Below, one piece after another: positions 7,677-15,634 of a stretch of DNA of 64,000 nucleotides. The DNA lies in contig NZ_JAGEPF010000024.1 of the NCBI RefSeq assembly GCF_017573465.1, forward strand, positions 1-64,000. Direction: 5' to 3'. Numbering within the stretch: the first letter of the stretch is position 1; each line of letters opens with the position of its first letter. Source of the stretch: Actinomadura violacea. Its GTDB lineage: Bacteria; Actinomycetota; Actinomycetes; Streptosporangiales; Streptosporangiaceae. The position numbers and the translations under genes are program-made. The notes beneath the pieces were generated by a model. That model made no database searches. It had not been told where the DNA came from and saw only the letters and a list, made by a program, of their open reading frames with translations.

Positions 7677-8554
7677 TTCAGTCTCCGGGAGGCCAGGATG
7701 CTGACCAGGTGCAGCAGGGTCTGGACGACCGCGACGAGCGCGACGGCGACCATCAGGACGCGGATCGCGACGGGGGTGTCCGCGCCGGTCAGGGTGTCGA
7801 TCAGGGCGGCGGCGAGGATCAGCAGCGACAGCTCGACGGCGCCGATGATGCGGTGGAAGCGCAGCATCGACGCGGCCTGCCGGGCCAGCGCGATCCCGGT
7901 GGAGCGGGGCCGCAGCGCCCGGTCGCCGCCGGACGGGTCGGCGGTCAGGCCCGACTTGGCGCGGGCCACCACGACGTTGTCGGTCTCCGCCTTGATCAGC
8001 GCGGCGCCGAGCGCGGCGACGAGCCCGAGCTCGGCCCAGCCGCCGTTCTTCCAGCCGCCCTGCGCGGCGAAGCCGAGCCCGATGAGCAGCGAGATCTCCG
8101 ACAGGTAGTGCCCGATGCGGTCGAGGAAGACCCCCGCGACCGACGTCTGCCGCAGGTACCGGGCGACCTCGCCGTCGACGCAGTCGAGCAGCAGGTACAC
8201 CTGGATGAGCAGGGCGCCGCCGAGGGCCGTCCACAGCGCGCCCGTGCCGGACGCGGGCAGCGACACCACGACGCCCGCGACGATGCCGCTCAGCATCATC
8301 AGGTACGTGAGCTGGTTCGGGCTGAACCCGAGCCGCAGCGCGATCCACCCGAAGTACGGGGACAGGTCGCGCATGTACAGGCGCCCCGCCCAGTGCTCCT
8401 CGTTGCGCCGGTCCTTCAGGCCGGGCGGCTGCCCGTACCGGCGGATGTCGGCGACCTTCGCCGCGTTGCGCGGCGGGCGGTGGTCGCCCTCCTCCGGGGA
8501 GCCGGGACCGGCCGCGGGGGGTCCGGGGAGCTCAGTCTCCATGGGCCTGGACAT
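7673..8554 (-). CDS. CDP-alcohol phosphatidyltransferase-family membrane enzyme
   Basis: 293 residues; a second in-frame ATG at 8542 is also possible. The CDP-alcohol phosphotransferase signature lies at 124-149: D124-C-V-D127-G-x2-A-R132 then eight residues to G141-VFL-D145-RIG-H149. The usual last Asp of the motif, considered the catalytic base, is His here. Several transmembrane helices follow (about 70-120 and 150-290). Such enzymes move a phospho-alcohol from CDP-alcohol to a second alcohol at the membrane. The start overlaps the end of the dehydrogenase gene by 11-23 bases and the stop overlaps the GT gene as GTGA. In context it probably uses the CDP-polyol made by neighbouring enzymes. 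Confidence 0.85.
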   Translation of the reverse strand: MSRPMETELPGPPAAGPGSPEEGDHRPPRNAAKVADIRRYGQPPGLKDRRNEEHWAGRLYMRDLSPYFGWIALRLGFSPNQLTYLMMLSGIVAGVVVSLPASGTGALWTALGGALLIQVYLLLDCVDGEVARYLRQTSVAGVFLDRIGHYLSEISLLIGLGFAAQGGWKNGGWAELGLVAALGAALIKAETDNVVVARAKSGLTADPSGGDRALRPRSTGIALARQAASMLRFHRIIGAVELSLLILAAALIDTLTGADTPVAIRVLMVAVALVAVVQTLLHLVSILASRRLK

Positions 8555-9629
8555 ACTCTTCCACCGCCTTGAGCGTCTCGCCCTTGTCGAGGCCGAGGTG
8601 TTCCAAGATCGTATAGCGGCCGGGACGGGTGCGCGGGGCGTACAGCACGGCCTCCGCGAACTGGTCCTCGGTCAGGCCGACGTCGGCCGGGAAGCGGGGC
8701 AGCCCGTGCCGGCCGAGGCAGGCGAGGATCTCCGCGAGCCGCTCCGCGGCGGTGTCGCCAGCGCCCGCGCCGCCGCCGTCGAGCCGGGTGGCGCGCAGGT
8801 GGTAGCAGAACGCCGCGCCGATCCCCGCGAGCTCGCCGTGGTTGGCGGTCCCCGGGTAGAGCTGGTCGACGGCGTGCAGGATCTCGTGGTCGCCGCCGCT
8901 CGCCGGGCGCGAGTCGCCGGCGAACGACATCGCCATCCCCGACAGCACCAGGCCCTCGGCGAGGACGGTGAGGAACCGGTCGGACTCGATCGAGCCCGGC
9001 TGGTGCAGCAGCGCCTCGGCGGCGGTCCGGGCGACGGTCAGCGCCATCCGGTCGACGCGCTCGCCGCACTGCTCGGCGGCCAGCAGCCAGTCGTCCACCG
9101 CGGAGAAGTTGCTGACCACGTCGCCGACCCCGGCGCGGACGAGCCGGTCCGGCGCGTTGTGCACGTAGTCGAGGTCGACGACCATCGCCAGCGGCATCAC
9201 GACGCCGAACGAGCCCTTGCCCTTGTCGTGCTGCAGGGACGCGACCGGGGAGCAGATCCCGTCGTGGGACAGGTTCGTGGCGACCGACACCATCGGGATG
9301 CCCGACAGCGTCGCCGCGTACTTGGTCGCGTCGATCGTCCGGCCGCCGCCGATCCCGACGACGGCCTCGAACGTCCCGCCGCGCAGCTTGCCGGCGAGGC
9401 CGACGGCCGCGTCGACGGTGCCGCCCTCGACCTGGAACACCTCGCAGGCCGACAGGGACGGGCGGACGTGCTCGGCGATGTGGTCGCCCTGGCCTTGGCC
9501 GACGGCGATGGCCACCCGTCCCTCGGTGGCGATCCGCTTGTCGGCGAGCAGCTCGCCGAGGGCGGCGACGGCGCCGCGCCGCACGTCGATGGACAGCGGC
9601 GCGTTCAGCATCCGCGTCAGCAGGGGCAT
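8532..9629 (-). CDS. Glycerol-1-phosphate dehydrogenase-like iron-containing alcohol dehydrogenase
   Basis: 365 residues. NAD(P)-binding GIGGGRTIDATKYAA near 92-106, SHDGICSP (121-128), and candidate metal ligands Asp170 (GVGDVVSNFSAVDDW), His248 (SGGDHEILHAVDQL) and His264 (GTANHGELAGIG). These are the marks of the sn-glycerol-1-phosphate dehydrogenase (AraM/EgsA) branch of the group III alcohol dehydrogenases, which reduces dihydroxyacetone phosphate. Alternatives in the same superfamily (2-deoxy-scyllo-inosose synthase-like or other polyol-phosphate dehydrogenases) cannot be excluded. The gene lies between CDP-alcohol transferase and nucleotidyltransferase genes, so the product is probably the polyol phosphate later activated with a nucleotide. 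Confidence 0.85.
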   Translation of the reverse strand: MPLLTRMLNAPLSIDVRRGAVAALGELLADKRIATEGRVAIAVGQGQGDHIAEHVRPSLSACEVFQVEGGTVDAAVGLAGKLRGGTFEAVVGIGGGRTIDATKYAATLSGIPMVSVATNLSHDGICSPVASLQHDKGKGSFGVVMPLAMVVDLDYVHNAPDRLVRAGVGDVVSNFSAVDDWLLAAEQCGERVDRMALTVARTAAEALLHQPGSIESDRFLTVLAEGLVLSGMAMSFAGDSRPASGGDHEILHAVDQLYPGTANHGELAGIGAAFCYHLRATRLDGGGAGAGDTAAERLAEILACLGRHGLPRFPADVGLTEDQFAEAVLYAPRTRPGRYTILEHLGLDKGETLKAVEEYVQAHGD

Positions 9630-9671
9630 GGGCCTCCTCGCTCGGGGTCGTCCCGCGTGGCGCCGGCGGCG

Positions 9672-10403
9672 TCAGTAGGTCTTGGCGATCCGGCGGGCCT
9701 TCTCCAGGTCGTCGTGGTTGTCCACCTCGACCCAGTCGACCGCGCCGATCGGCGCGACCGCGATGCGGCCGCCCCGGTTCACCAGCTCCTGGTAGCCGTC
9801 CTCGTAGTACTGGTCGGGGTTCGCCTCCCAGGTCGCCTTCAGGGCGTCCGCGAGGGGCTCCGCGGCGGCGGGCTCGATCAGGGTGGCGCCGATGTACTCG
9901 CCGTAGGCGGCGGACGGGTCCATCAGCTTGGTGATGGTCTTCAGGTTCTCGGACTCGTCGAGGATGACCTTCATCTCCTCGTCGGCGAGAGTTTTCACGT
10001 TGTCCACGGCGAGGAGGATGCCCGGTCCGCGGTTCGCCAGTAGCGTCTTCTCGACGCTCACCGGATGGACCGTGTCGCCGTTGACCATGAGGACGCCCTT
10101 GGAGAAGTGCTCCCGAGCCAGCCACATGGAGTAGGCGTTGTTCCACTCCTCGGCCTTGTCGTTGTGGACCAGCGTGATGGACACGCCGTACTTCTCCTCG
10201 AGGGCGGCCTTGCGCTCCTCGACGGCGCCGGCGCAGTAGCCGACGACGATGACCACGTCCGTCAGGCCGACCTCGGCGAGGTTGCCGAGCGCGATGTCCA
10301 GGATGGTGGTCTCGCCGTCCACGGGGACCAGGGCCTTGGGGAGGGTATCGGTGTACGGCCGCAGCCTCCGGCCCGCGCCCGCCGCCAGCACCATGCCGAT
10401 CAT
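9672..10403 (-). CDS. LicC/IPCT-like nucleotidyltransferase
   Basis: 243 residues from ATG 10403 with AGAAGG just upstream; the frame is open further upstream but homology starts at MIGMVLAAGAGRRLRP. This nucleotide-binding loop is followed by LPKALVPVDG, DEEMKVILD, WNNAYSMWLAREHF and a metal-binding VNGDTV. The Asn/Tyr pattern, the EYIGATLIE segment and the ending VDNHDDLEKARRI resemble phosphocholine cytidylyltransferase LicC and inositol-1-phosphate cytidylyltransferase. It should transfer NMP, probably CMP, to a phospho-alcohol, giving the substrate for the CDP-alcohol transferase in the same operon. The exact substrate is not readable. Confidence 0.85.
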   Translation of the reverse strand: MIGMVLAAGAGRRLRPYTDTLPKALVPVDGETTILDIALGNLAEVGLTDVVIVVGYCAGAVEERKAALEEKYGVSITLVHNDKAEEWNNAYSMWLAREHFSKGVLMVNGDTVHPVSVEKTLLANRGPGILLAVDNVKTLADEEMKVILDESENLKTITKLMDPSAAYGEYIGATLIEPAAAEPLADALKATWEANPDQYYEDGYQELVNRGGRIAVAPIGAVDWVEVDNHDDLEKARRIAKTY

Positions 10404-11002
10404 GCCTTCTCTTCCTCCCAGTCGACCATCAATCCGCCGCGACGGGACCGCGCCCACGTGGCGACGCCCTCACCGCCGAACAGCACACCAAGGTAGGCGG
10501 CCAGCGCGGCGTACGCGAGCGGAAGGAGCCCGCAGAGGCCCGCGAAGGCCACCCAGAGCATCCGGCCCTCCCAGCCGAGACCGGCGCGGAGGGCGAGCCC
10601 TCGCGGCCGGACCCCGCGGCGGGAGCGGTACGCGACGTCGCAGTGGTGGAGCGCGAGGACGGCCGCCGGCACGTAGACGACCGGTGCCGACACTCCCTGC
10701 GCAAACCCCAGTACGGCGAGGTAACCATACTCGATCGCGCGGATTATGGGCGGTACGAGCCAGTCCAGCCGTCCGGTATGCGGGTGACCTGCGGAGGGGC
10801 CGGCCAGCAGGACCGCCACGAACGGGGCGAGGAGCGCGGGGACGGGCGAGCCGCGCGCGCCGGCGGCGAGCAGCAGCGCGGTGACGCCCGCGGCGGCCAG
10901 CGCGGCGGGCAGCGGCGGGAGCCGGCCGCGCGCCGTCCCGCCGAGCAGCAGACACACGGGCCCGTCGTCGCGGTGGTCGCCGACCTGGACGGCGTCGCTC
11001 AC
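10400..11002 (-). CDS. DUF5941-like integral membrane protein
   Basis: 200 residues from GTG 11002, overlapping the preceding stop as GTGA; its own stop overlaps the next start by 4 bases (ATGA). Four to five hydrophobic helices (AALAAAGVTALLLAAG, LLAPFVAVLLAG, VVYVPAAVLAL, WVAFAGLCGLLPLAYAALAAY) surround a conserved-looking polar stretch, ALHHCDVAYRSRR, that could form a membrane-embedded active site. It resembles the C-terminal DUF5941 domain that I recall being fused to nucleotidyl- or CDP-alcohol-transferase domains in other actinomycetes; that link comes from memory, not a search. Here it is a separate protein between those two enzymes. Biochemical role unknown. Confidence 0.65.
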   Translation of the reverse strand: MSDAVQVGDHRDDGPVCLLLGGTARGRLPPLPAALAAAGVTALLLAAGARGSPVPALLAPFVAVLLAGPSAGHPHTGRLDWLVPPIIRAIEYGYLAVLGFAQGVSAPVVYVPAAVLALHHCDVAYRSRRGVRPRGLALRAGLGWEGRMLWVAFAGLCGLLPLAYAALAAYLGVLFGGEGVATWARSRRGGLMVDWEEEKA

Positions 11003-11841
11003 CGGTCCGCCGGTCCCGGTGCGGGCCCCGGCCGGGCGAACGAGTCGCGCGCGTGCCCGGCGAGGACGAACGCGGCCGCGGCCGACCCCCACACCAGCAG
11101 GACCGTCAGCGTGACGCGGGCGCCGGCGAGCGCGGCGGTGACCGCGATCAGCGCGAACCGCTCGCCGGCCGGGAGCGCGAGCGCCCGCACCGCGCGGCGC
11201 GCGACCTCGTTGCGGATGCGGGGCGGGCGCGGGCGCCGGCCGTGCCGGGACGTCGCGTACGCCACGTCCATCGTCTGCCGGACCGTGAGGAGCGCGAGCG
11301 CGGCCACCGCCGCCGCCCACGCGTTGCCGGCGAGGCCGGGCCCGCCGGACGGCTCCGCTCCCGCGCCGGCGGCGAGGCCCGCGTACACGGCGGCCTCCTT
11401 GGCGCGGCTCAGGACGCCCGCCGGCCACGCGGTCCCGGGCGTCCCGGCCGCGCGCGCCAGCCCGCCGTCCACGCAGTCCAGGACGAACGAGGCGTAGAGC
11501 AGCCCCGCGCCGGTGATCATCCCGGCGCGGGAGCCGGCGGAGAACCACACCGCGGCGAGCGCCCCGAACGAGAACGAGATCGCCGCGACGGTCCCGGACG
11601 TGAGGCCGCGCGACGCCGCCCAGCGCACCAGGTACGGCGCGTACCCGCCGACCGCGTACGCGGCGACGAGCCCGTCGCCGCGGTGCCGCGCGGCGCGGCC
11701 GCGGTCCTCGCGCCCGGCGGGCCACCGCGGGCGGGCGCGGTTCTCCTCCGCGGCGCCGGCCGCCTCCGGTACGTTGAGCGGGGCGGGCCGGCGCCAGGGG
11801 CGCACCCTGGGCATCGGCGCCTCCAGGCGGGATCGGAGCAT
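10999..11841 (-). CDS. CDP-alcohol phosphotransferase-like membrane protein, degenerate motif
   Basis: 280 residues. The first half of the CDP-alcohol transferase signature is intact at 122-130 (D-CV-DG-GL-AR). The second half is lost: after G142 the expected Asp is Arg146 and the last Asp is Ala150 (GVLSRAKEAAV). The rest is a multi-helix membrane protein with an Arg/Pro-rich N-terminal 55 residues. Without these two metal-binding/catalytic Asp residues, normal catalysis is unlikely, so it may be a partner subunit or scaffold of the active transferase at 7673. It is the first gene of the operon, diverging from the IspD/TarI-like gene, and is coupled to the DUF5941-like gene by GTGA. Confidence 0.72.
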   Translation of the reverse strand: MLRSRLEAPMPRVRPWRRPAPLNVPEAAGAAEENRARPRWPAGREDRGRAARHRGDGLVAAYAVGGYAPYLVRWAASRGLTSGTVAAISFSFGALAAVWFSAGSRAGMITGAGLLYASFVLDCVDGGLARAAGTPGTAWPAGVLSRAKEAAVYAGLAAGAGAEPSGGPGLAGNAWAAAVAALALLTVRQTMDVAYATSRHGRRPRPPRIRNEVARRAVRALALPAGERFALIAVTAALAGARVTLTVLLVWGSAAAAFVLAGHARDSFARPGPAPGPADR

Positions 11842-11913
11842 GCGGGTGACTGCTCAGCGTAGCGACTCGGTGACCGTCTGTCCCGCGGGCGGGACGAGCG
11901 GCGAGAGGGAGAG

Positions 11914-12615
11914 ATGGCGGCGCGGACGGTTGCGGTGGTGCTCGCCGGCGGCATCGGCGAGCGCATGGGCGCGGGACGTCCCAAGCAGCTCATCGAGGTG
12001 GGCGGGCGGCCGATCCTGGCGCACGCGATCGCCGCGTTCGACGCCCATCCCGGCATCGCCGAGGTGCTGGTGGTGATGGCCGCCGGGCACCTGCGCGACG
12101 CGGGCGTGATCGCCGCGCCGTTCCGCAGCGTGACGGGCGTGGTCGAGGGCGGCGCGACCCGCACCGCCTCGACGGTCGCGGCGCTGCGCGCCCTGGAGGA
12201 CCGTCCCGCCGACACGCGCGTGCTGTTCCACGACGCGGCCCGCCCGTTCGTGGACGCCCCGGTCATCGACCGGGTCCTGGACGCGCTGGACGGCCACGAC
12301 GCCGTCGCGGTGGGCGTCCCGTCGCCGGACACGATCGTCGTCGTCGAGGACGGCGTGGTCGCGTCCATGCCGCCGCGCGAGACGATGTGCCGGTTCCAGA
12401 CGCCGCAGGGCTTCCGGCTCGGGACGCTCCGCAAGGCGTACGAGCTGGCGCTCGCCGATCCGGCGCTGCGCGCCACCGACGACTGCGGGATCGTGCACCG
12501 CTACCTGCCGGACATGCCGATCCGGGTGGTCGAGGGCAGCGAGCGCAACCTCAAGGTCACCCAGCCGCTGGACGCCGTCGTCGCCGAGCACCTCGCCCAG
12601 GAGGACCTGCCTTGA
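11914..12615 (+). CDS. IspD/TarI-family cytidylyltransferase
   Basis: 233 residues, ATG 11914 after GAGAGGGAGAG. CTP-binding VVLAGGIGERMGAGRPKQL (9-26), then FHDAARPFV and FQTPQGF, and the C-terminal RNLKVTQPLD. This fits both 2-C-methyl-D-erythritol-4-phosphate cytidylyltransferase (IspD, isoprenoid pathway) and the related polyol-phosphate cytidylyltransferases of the TarI type. After the DTI motif (139-141) IspD normally has a substrate-contacting Lys; here it is Val (DTIVVVED). TTGA coupling to a glycerophosphodiesterase and the divergent CDP-alcohol operon favour a TarI-like role over isoprenoid synthesis. Whether a second ispD exists elsewhere would decide. Symbol withheld. Confidence 0.82.
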   Translation: MAARTVAVVLAGGIGERMGAGRPKQLIEVGGRPILAHAIAAFDAHPGIAEVLVVMAAGHLRDAGVIAAPFRSVTGVVEGGATRTASTVAALRALEDRPADTRVLFHDAARPFVDAPVIDRVLDALDGHDAVAVGVPSPDTIVVVEDGVVASMPPRETMCRFQTPQGFRLGTLRKAYELALADPALRATDDCGIVHRYLPDMPIRVVEGSERNLKVTQPLDAVVAEHLAQEDLP

Positions 12616-13364
12616 TCTTCGAGACGTCACCGGCCGTCATCGGGCACCGCGGCTACGGCGCGGGCAGGCTCACCCCGCCCGGCGCGGCGTCGCCGGTCGC
12701 GGAGAACACCCTGGAGTCGATGCTCGCCGCCGCGGCGGCGGGGCTGTCGTGGGTGGAGATCGACGTGACCCGCACCGCCGACGACCACCTCGTCCTGCGG
12801 CACGACCCGACCGTCGAGGGCGGCGACCACATCGTCGACATGCCCGCCGACGCCAGCGGCCTGCCGCTGCTCACCGACATCTTCGACGCGCTGCCCGCGG
12901 ACGTGGCGGTCGACGTCGACGTCAAGACGGTGCTGGAGGACGCGGTGGACGCGCCGTCCCGCCGGACGGGCGCGCTGCTGCTGCCGGTGCTGAAGCGCGA
13001 GGCGCGGCGGCGCCGGCTGCTGGTCACCTCGTTCGACCCGGCGCTGCTGGTGTTCCTGCGGGACGAGCTGCCGGACGTCCCGCTGGGCCTGCTGACCTGG
13101 CTGCGGTTCCCGATGTGGCACGCGGTCCCGGCCGCGGCGGGCCTGAACCTGCAGGCCATCGCGGTGCACACCGGCTCGTGCGGGTTCGAACACCCCGACA
13201 GCCGGCTGCGGCCGCTGGAGCACTGCGTGGACGTCGCGCACGAGGCGGGCCTGGACGTGATCGCCTGGTGCCCGGCCGCCGAGCGCGCCCCGGACTACGC
13301 GGCCGCCGGGGTCGACGCGATGGTCGTCAACGACGTCCCCGGCGTCCTCGCGGCGCTGGCCTAG
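12612..13364 (+). CDS. Glycerophosphodiester phosphodiesterase family protein
   Basis: 250 residues from TTG 12612, overlapping the preceding stop as TTGA. GDPD catalytic residues are present: VIGHRGYG (His and Arg near 11-13), ENTLESM, WVEIDVTRTADDHLVLRHDP with acidic metal ligands and the second His. The TIM-barrel end DAMVVNDVPGVLAAL is typical. No signal peptide, so it is probably cytoplasmic. It hydrolyses glycerophosphodiesters to glycerol phosphate and an alcohol. Coupled to a cytidylyltransferase, it may recycle polyol-phosphate pieces or act on the same glycopolymer. An Arg- and His-rich insertion is absent; the length is normal for the family. Confidence 0.88.
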   Translation: MIFETSPAVIGHRGYGAGRLTPPGAASPVAENTLESMLAAAAAGLSWVEIDVTRTADDHLVLRHDPTVEGGDHIVDMPADASGLPLLTDIFDALPADVAVDVDVKTVLEDAVDAPSRRTGALLLPVLKREARRRRLLVTSFDPALLVFLRDELPDVPLGLLTWLRFPMWHAVPAAAGLNLQAIAVHTGSCGFEHPDSRLRPLEHCVDVAHEAGLDVIAWCPAAERAPDYAAAGVDAMVVNDVPGVLAALA

Positions 13365-13395
13365 CGGCCGGGCCCGGGGCCGGGCCGGCGGCGCG

Positions 13396-14211
13396 CTAGC
13401 GGTTGCCGGACAGGTCGTCGCCGCCGTACATCTGGGTCCACTCGCCGACGCCGGCGCCGGACCCGCCGCCCTGCCCGGACGGCTTGGGTCCCTCGTCCTC
13501 GAACGGGACGGCGCCGGCCGCCGGACGCGCGGGCGGGGACGCCGGCCCGGACGACGACGCCGGCGGGAGGCTCGGCTGCGCGGGAGCCCCGTACTGCGGC
13601 TGCGCGGGAGGCTGCGCGGAGGGCTGCTGCCCGTACTGCGGGGGGCGTCCCCACGGCGCGTCCTGTGCGGGCGGCTGGGGCGCGCCCAGCGGCGCCGGAG
13701 CGCCCGGCGCACCGGCCGGCGGGCCCATAGGGGCGGGCGGCGGGCCTGCGTAGCGCGGCGCGGCGGCCCCGGCCGTCCGGGCGCGCCACCTCGACGGCGG
13801 CACGGACGCGACGAGCAGCGCGATGCCGAGGAAGAGGAACATCCCGAACATCGCGAGGTTCAGGTACCCGAAGGTGAGGGAGTCGGGGAAGGACTTCTTC
13901 GCCGTGTTCTGCGCCGCCCACGAGGCGTCGGCGACCCACAGCAGGCCGACGGCGCTGAAGAGCACGCCGGGGATCAGCGAGGCGATCGGCGACACCCGCG
14001 ATCCCACGACGAGCCCGAGCACGACCGCAGCCACGAGCAGCAGCGCCACCCCGGTCCACAGCTGCCCGCCGTGGTAGTTGCGGAAGGTCGCGGAGTAGTA
14101 GCGCTGGACCATGGACATCTTGTAGGTGCCCATGGTCAGGCAGAACGTGAGTATCGCGGTCGCGACGACCCCGACCACCACGCCTATTCCGTGGCGTGCG
14201 CCGTTGGACAT
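13396..14211 (-). CDS. Four-helix membrane protein with Pro/Ala/Gln-rich tail
   Basis: 271 residues. Four transmembrane helices fall at about 8-28, 51-70, 76-94 and 118-137, with a conserved-looking polar loop between helices 1 and 2 (KMSMVQRYYSATFRNYHGGQLW). From about 150 to the end the protein is low-complexity, rich in Pro, Gly, Ala and Gln (PPQYGQQPSAQPPAQPQYG), probably a disordered cytoplasmic tail, ending TQMYGGDDLSGNR. It converges on the GDPD gene. No family is recognised; similar small membrane proteins with disordered tails are common in actinomycetes. It lies between the two glycopolymer-type gene groups, but function is unknown. Confidence 0.75.
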   Translation of the reverse strand: MSNGARHGIGVVVGVVATAILTFCLTMGTYKMSMVQRYYSATFRNYHGGQLWTGVALLLVAAVVLGLVVGSRVSPIASLIPGVLFSAVGLLWVADASWAAQNTAKKSFPDSLTFGYLNLAMFGMFLFLGIALLVASVPPSRWRARTAGAAAPRYAGPPPAPMGPPAGAPGAPAPLGAPQPPAQDAPWGRPPQYGQQPSAQPPAQPQYGAPAQPSLPPASSSGPASPPARPAAGAVPFEDEGPKPSGQGGGSGAGVGEWTQMYGGDDLSGNR

Positions 14212-14311
14212 GGCAACCTCCTCGCGTCCGGCGGGCGTGATCCCGTCGAACCTAACCCTCAGACGTGCGGAAACGCACGAGGGTTCAGGGGAGATTAGCC
14301 GAATTTCGCCG

Positions 14312-15379
14312 TCACATAACCGGTTCGCCGGGTTTGGCCGGAGTCGGCTGGCCGAGCCGCGGCGGGCTGGTCAGGAACCCGACCCCCCACGTCACGTGCA
14401 TGGTCGCGAACACCAGCGGCAGCCGCACCCAGGCGGACGGCGCCAGCCCGCGGCCCTCCACGGCGGCGCCGGCGACCATCGCCGCCGCGTACCCGCCGGG
14501 CAGCAGCCAGCCGGGCCAGAACCCGAACGCCCCGGCGACCACGCCCGCGGTCATCGCGACCACGGCGATGGGCGGCGCGAGGTAGCGCAGGTTGAGCGTG
14601 CCCTGGTGCTCGCGGCCGACGACGCGGCGCCAGCGCCCGGTGTGGAAGTACTGCTTGGCGAGGGCCCGCAGGTTGGGCCGCGGCCGGTAGGTGACGCGCA
14701 TCCGCGGCGTGAAGAAGATCCGCCCGCCGGTCTGCCGGATGCGGTGGTTCATCTCCCAGTCCTGCGCGCGGGTGAAGGTCTCGTCGTAGTACCCGACCCG
14801 CTCCAGCGCGCTGCGCCGGAACGTGCCGAGGTAGACCGTCTCGACCTCGCCGGCCTCGCCGCCGGTGTGGAAGCGGGCGTTGCCGACGCCGATCCGCGAG
14901 GTCATCGCGCGGGCGACGGCCTGCTCGAACGGGGTGACGCCCTCGGCGGCCATGATGCCGCCGACGTTGTCGGCGCCGGTCTCCTCCATCGTCTCGACCG
15001 CGGCGCGGACGTAGTCGGGCGGCAGCAGCGAATGCCCGTCCACCCGGACGATGATCGAGTACTGCGACGCCTTGATCGCGATGTTGAGGCCCTGCGGGGT
15101 GCGCCCGGTGGGGTTGGCGACCACGACGACGCGGGAGTCCTCGCCGGCGAGCCGGCGGGCGATCTCCTCGGTGCGGTCGCGGGACGGCCCGACGGCGAGC
15201 ACGAGCTCCATCTCGCCGGGATAGTCCTGCGACATGATGCGCCGGACGGAGTCGGCCAGATGGCGCTGCTCGTTGAGGACCGGCATGACCACCGACACCG
15301 CGGGCCAGGTGCGTTCGCCGCCGGCGCGCTGTCGCGTTCCGTGCCGTTCCGTGTGCTGGGCGTGGGGAGATGGATTCAT
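14312..15379 (-). CDS. Family 2 glycosyltransferase, ExoA-like membrane protein
   Basis: 355 residues from ATG 15379 (MNPSPHAQ); the frame is open upstream but similarity starts near residue 25. GT-A domain: VSVVMPVLNEQRHLADSV, IIVRVDGHSLLP with the metal-binding DGH, AQDWEMNHRIRQTGG with the ED-type base, and RPRPNLRALAKQYFHTGRW near the Q/RxxRW site of processive GT2 enzymes. Three C-terminal membrane helices follow. It resembles succinoglycan synthase ExoA-type transferases. It diverges from the LCP gene with a 255-base shared region, suggesting that both serve an exported polysaccharide. Confidence 0.87.
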   Translation of the reverse strand: MNPSPHAQHTERHGTRQRAGGERTWPAVSVVMPVLNEQRHLADSVRRIMSQDYPGEMELVLAVGPSRDRTEEIARRLAGEDSRVVVVANPTGRTPQGLNIAIKASQYSIIVRVDGHSLLPPDYVRAAVETMEETGADNVGGIMAAEGVTPFEQAVARAMTSRIGVGNARFHTGGEAGEVETVYLGTFRRSALERVGYYDETFTRAQDWEMNHRIRQTGGRIFFTPRMRVTYRPRPNLRALAKQYFHTGRWRRVVGREHQGTLNLRYLAPPIAVVAMTAGVVAGAFGFWPGWLLPGGYAAAMVAGAAVEGRGLAPSAWVRLPLVFATMHVTWGVGFLTSPPRLGQPTPAKPGEPVM

Positions 15380-15634
15380 GTGGGCTCGCGGGCGCACCTC
15401 GGCCGTGGCGACGGGGTGCCGCGGCCGGAGGGAGGCCCCCCTTCCTCTCTCTCGCTTGCTTGTCTGACGCAGCCCACGCCACCCAGGTTTGCGTGCGGGC
15501 CGCCGGGGTGTGGTCAAGACGGCGCCACGTTACTGCAAGGACACGAGGTCCAGGTAGCGAACGGACGGGTGTTCCCCACTTTAGAGTGGTGGGGACCCAC
15601 GCGAGAACGAGGTCTTCGGGAGGCGGGCGCCGGC

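Noticed and set aside
13365..13395. GC-rich imperfect dyad between GDPD and membrane protein genes as a terminator
   Set aside because: Pairing is broken by bulges and such runs of c and g arise by chance here; too weak to annotate.
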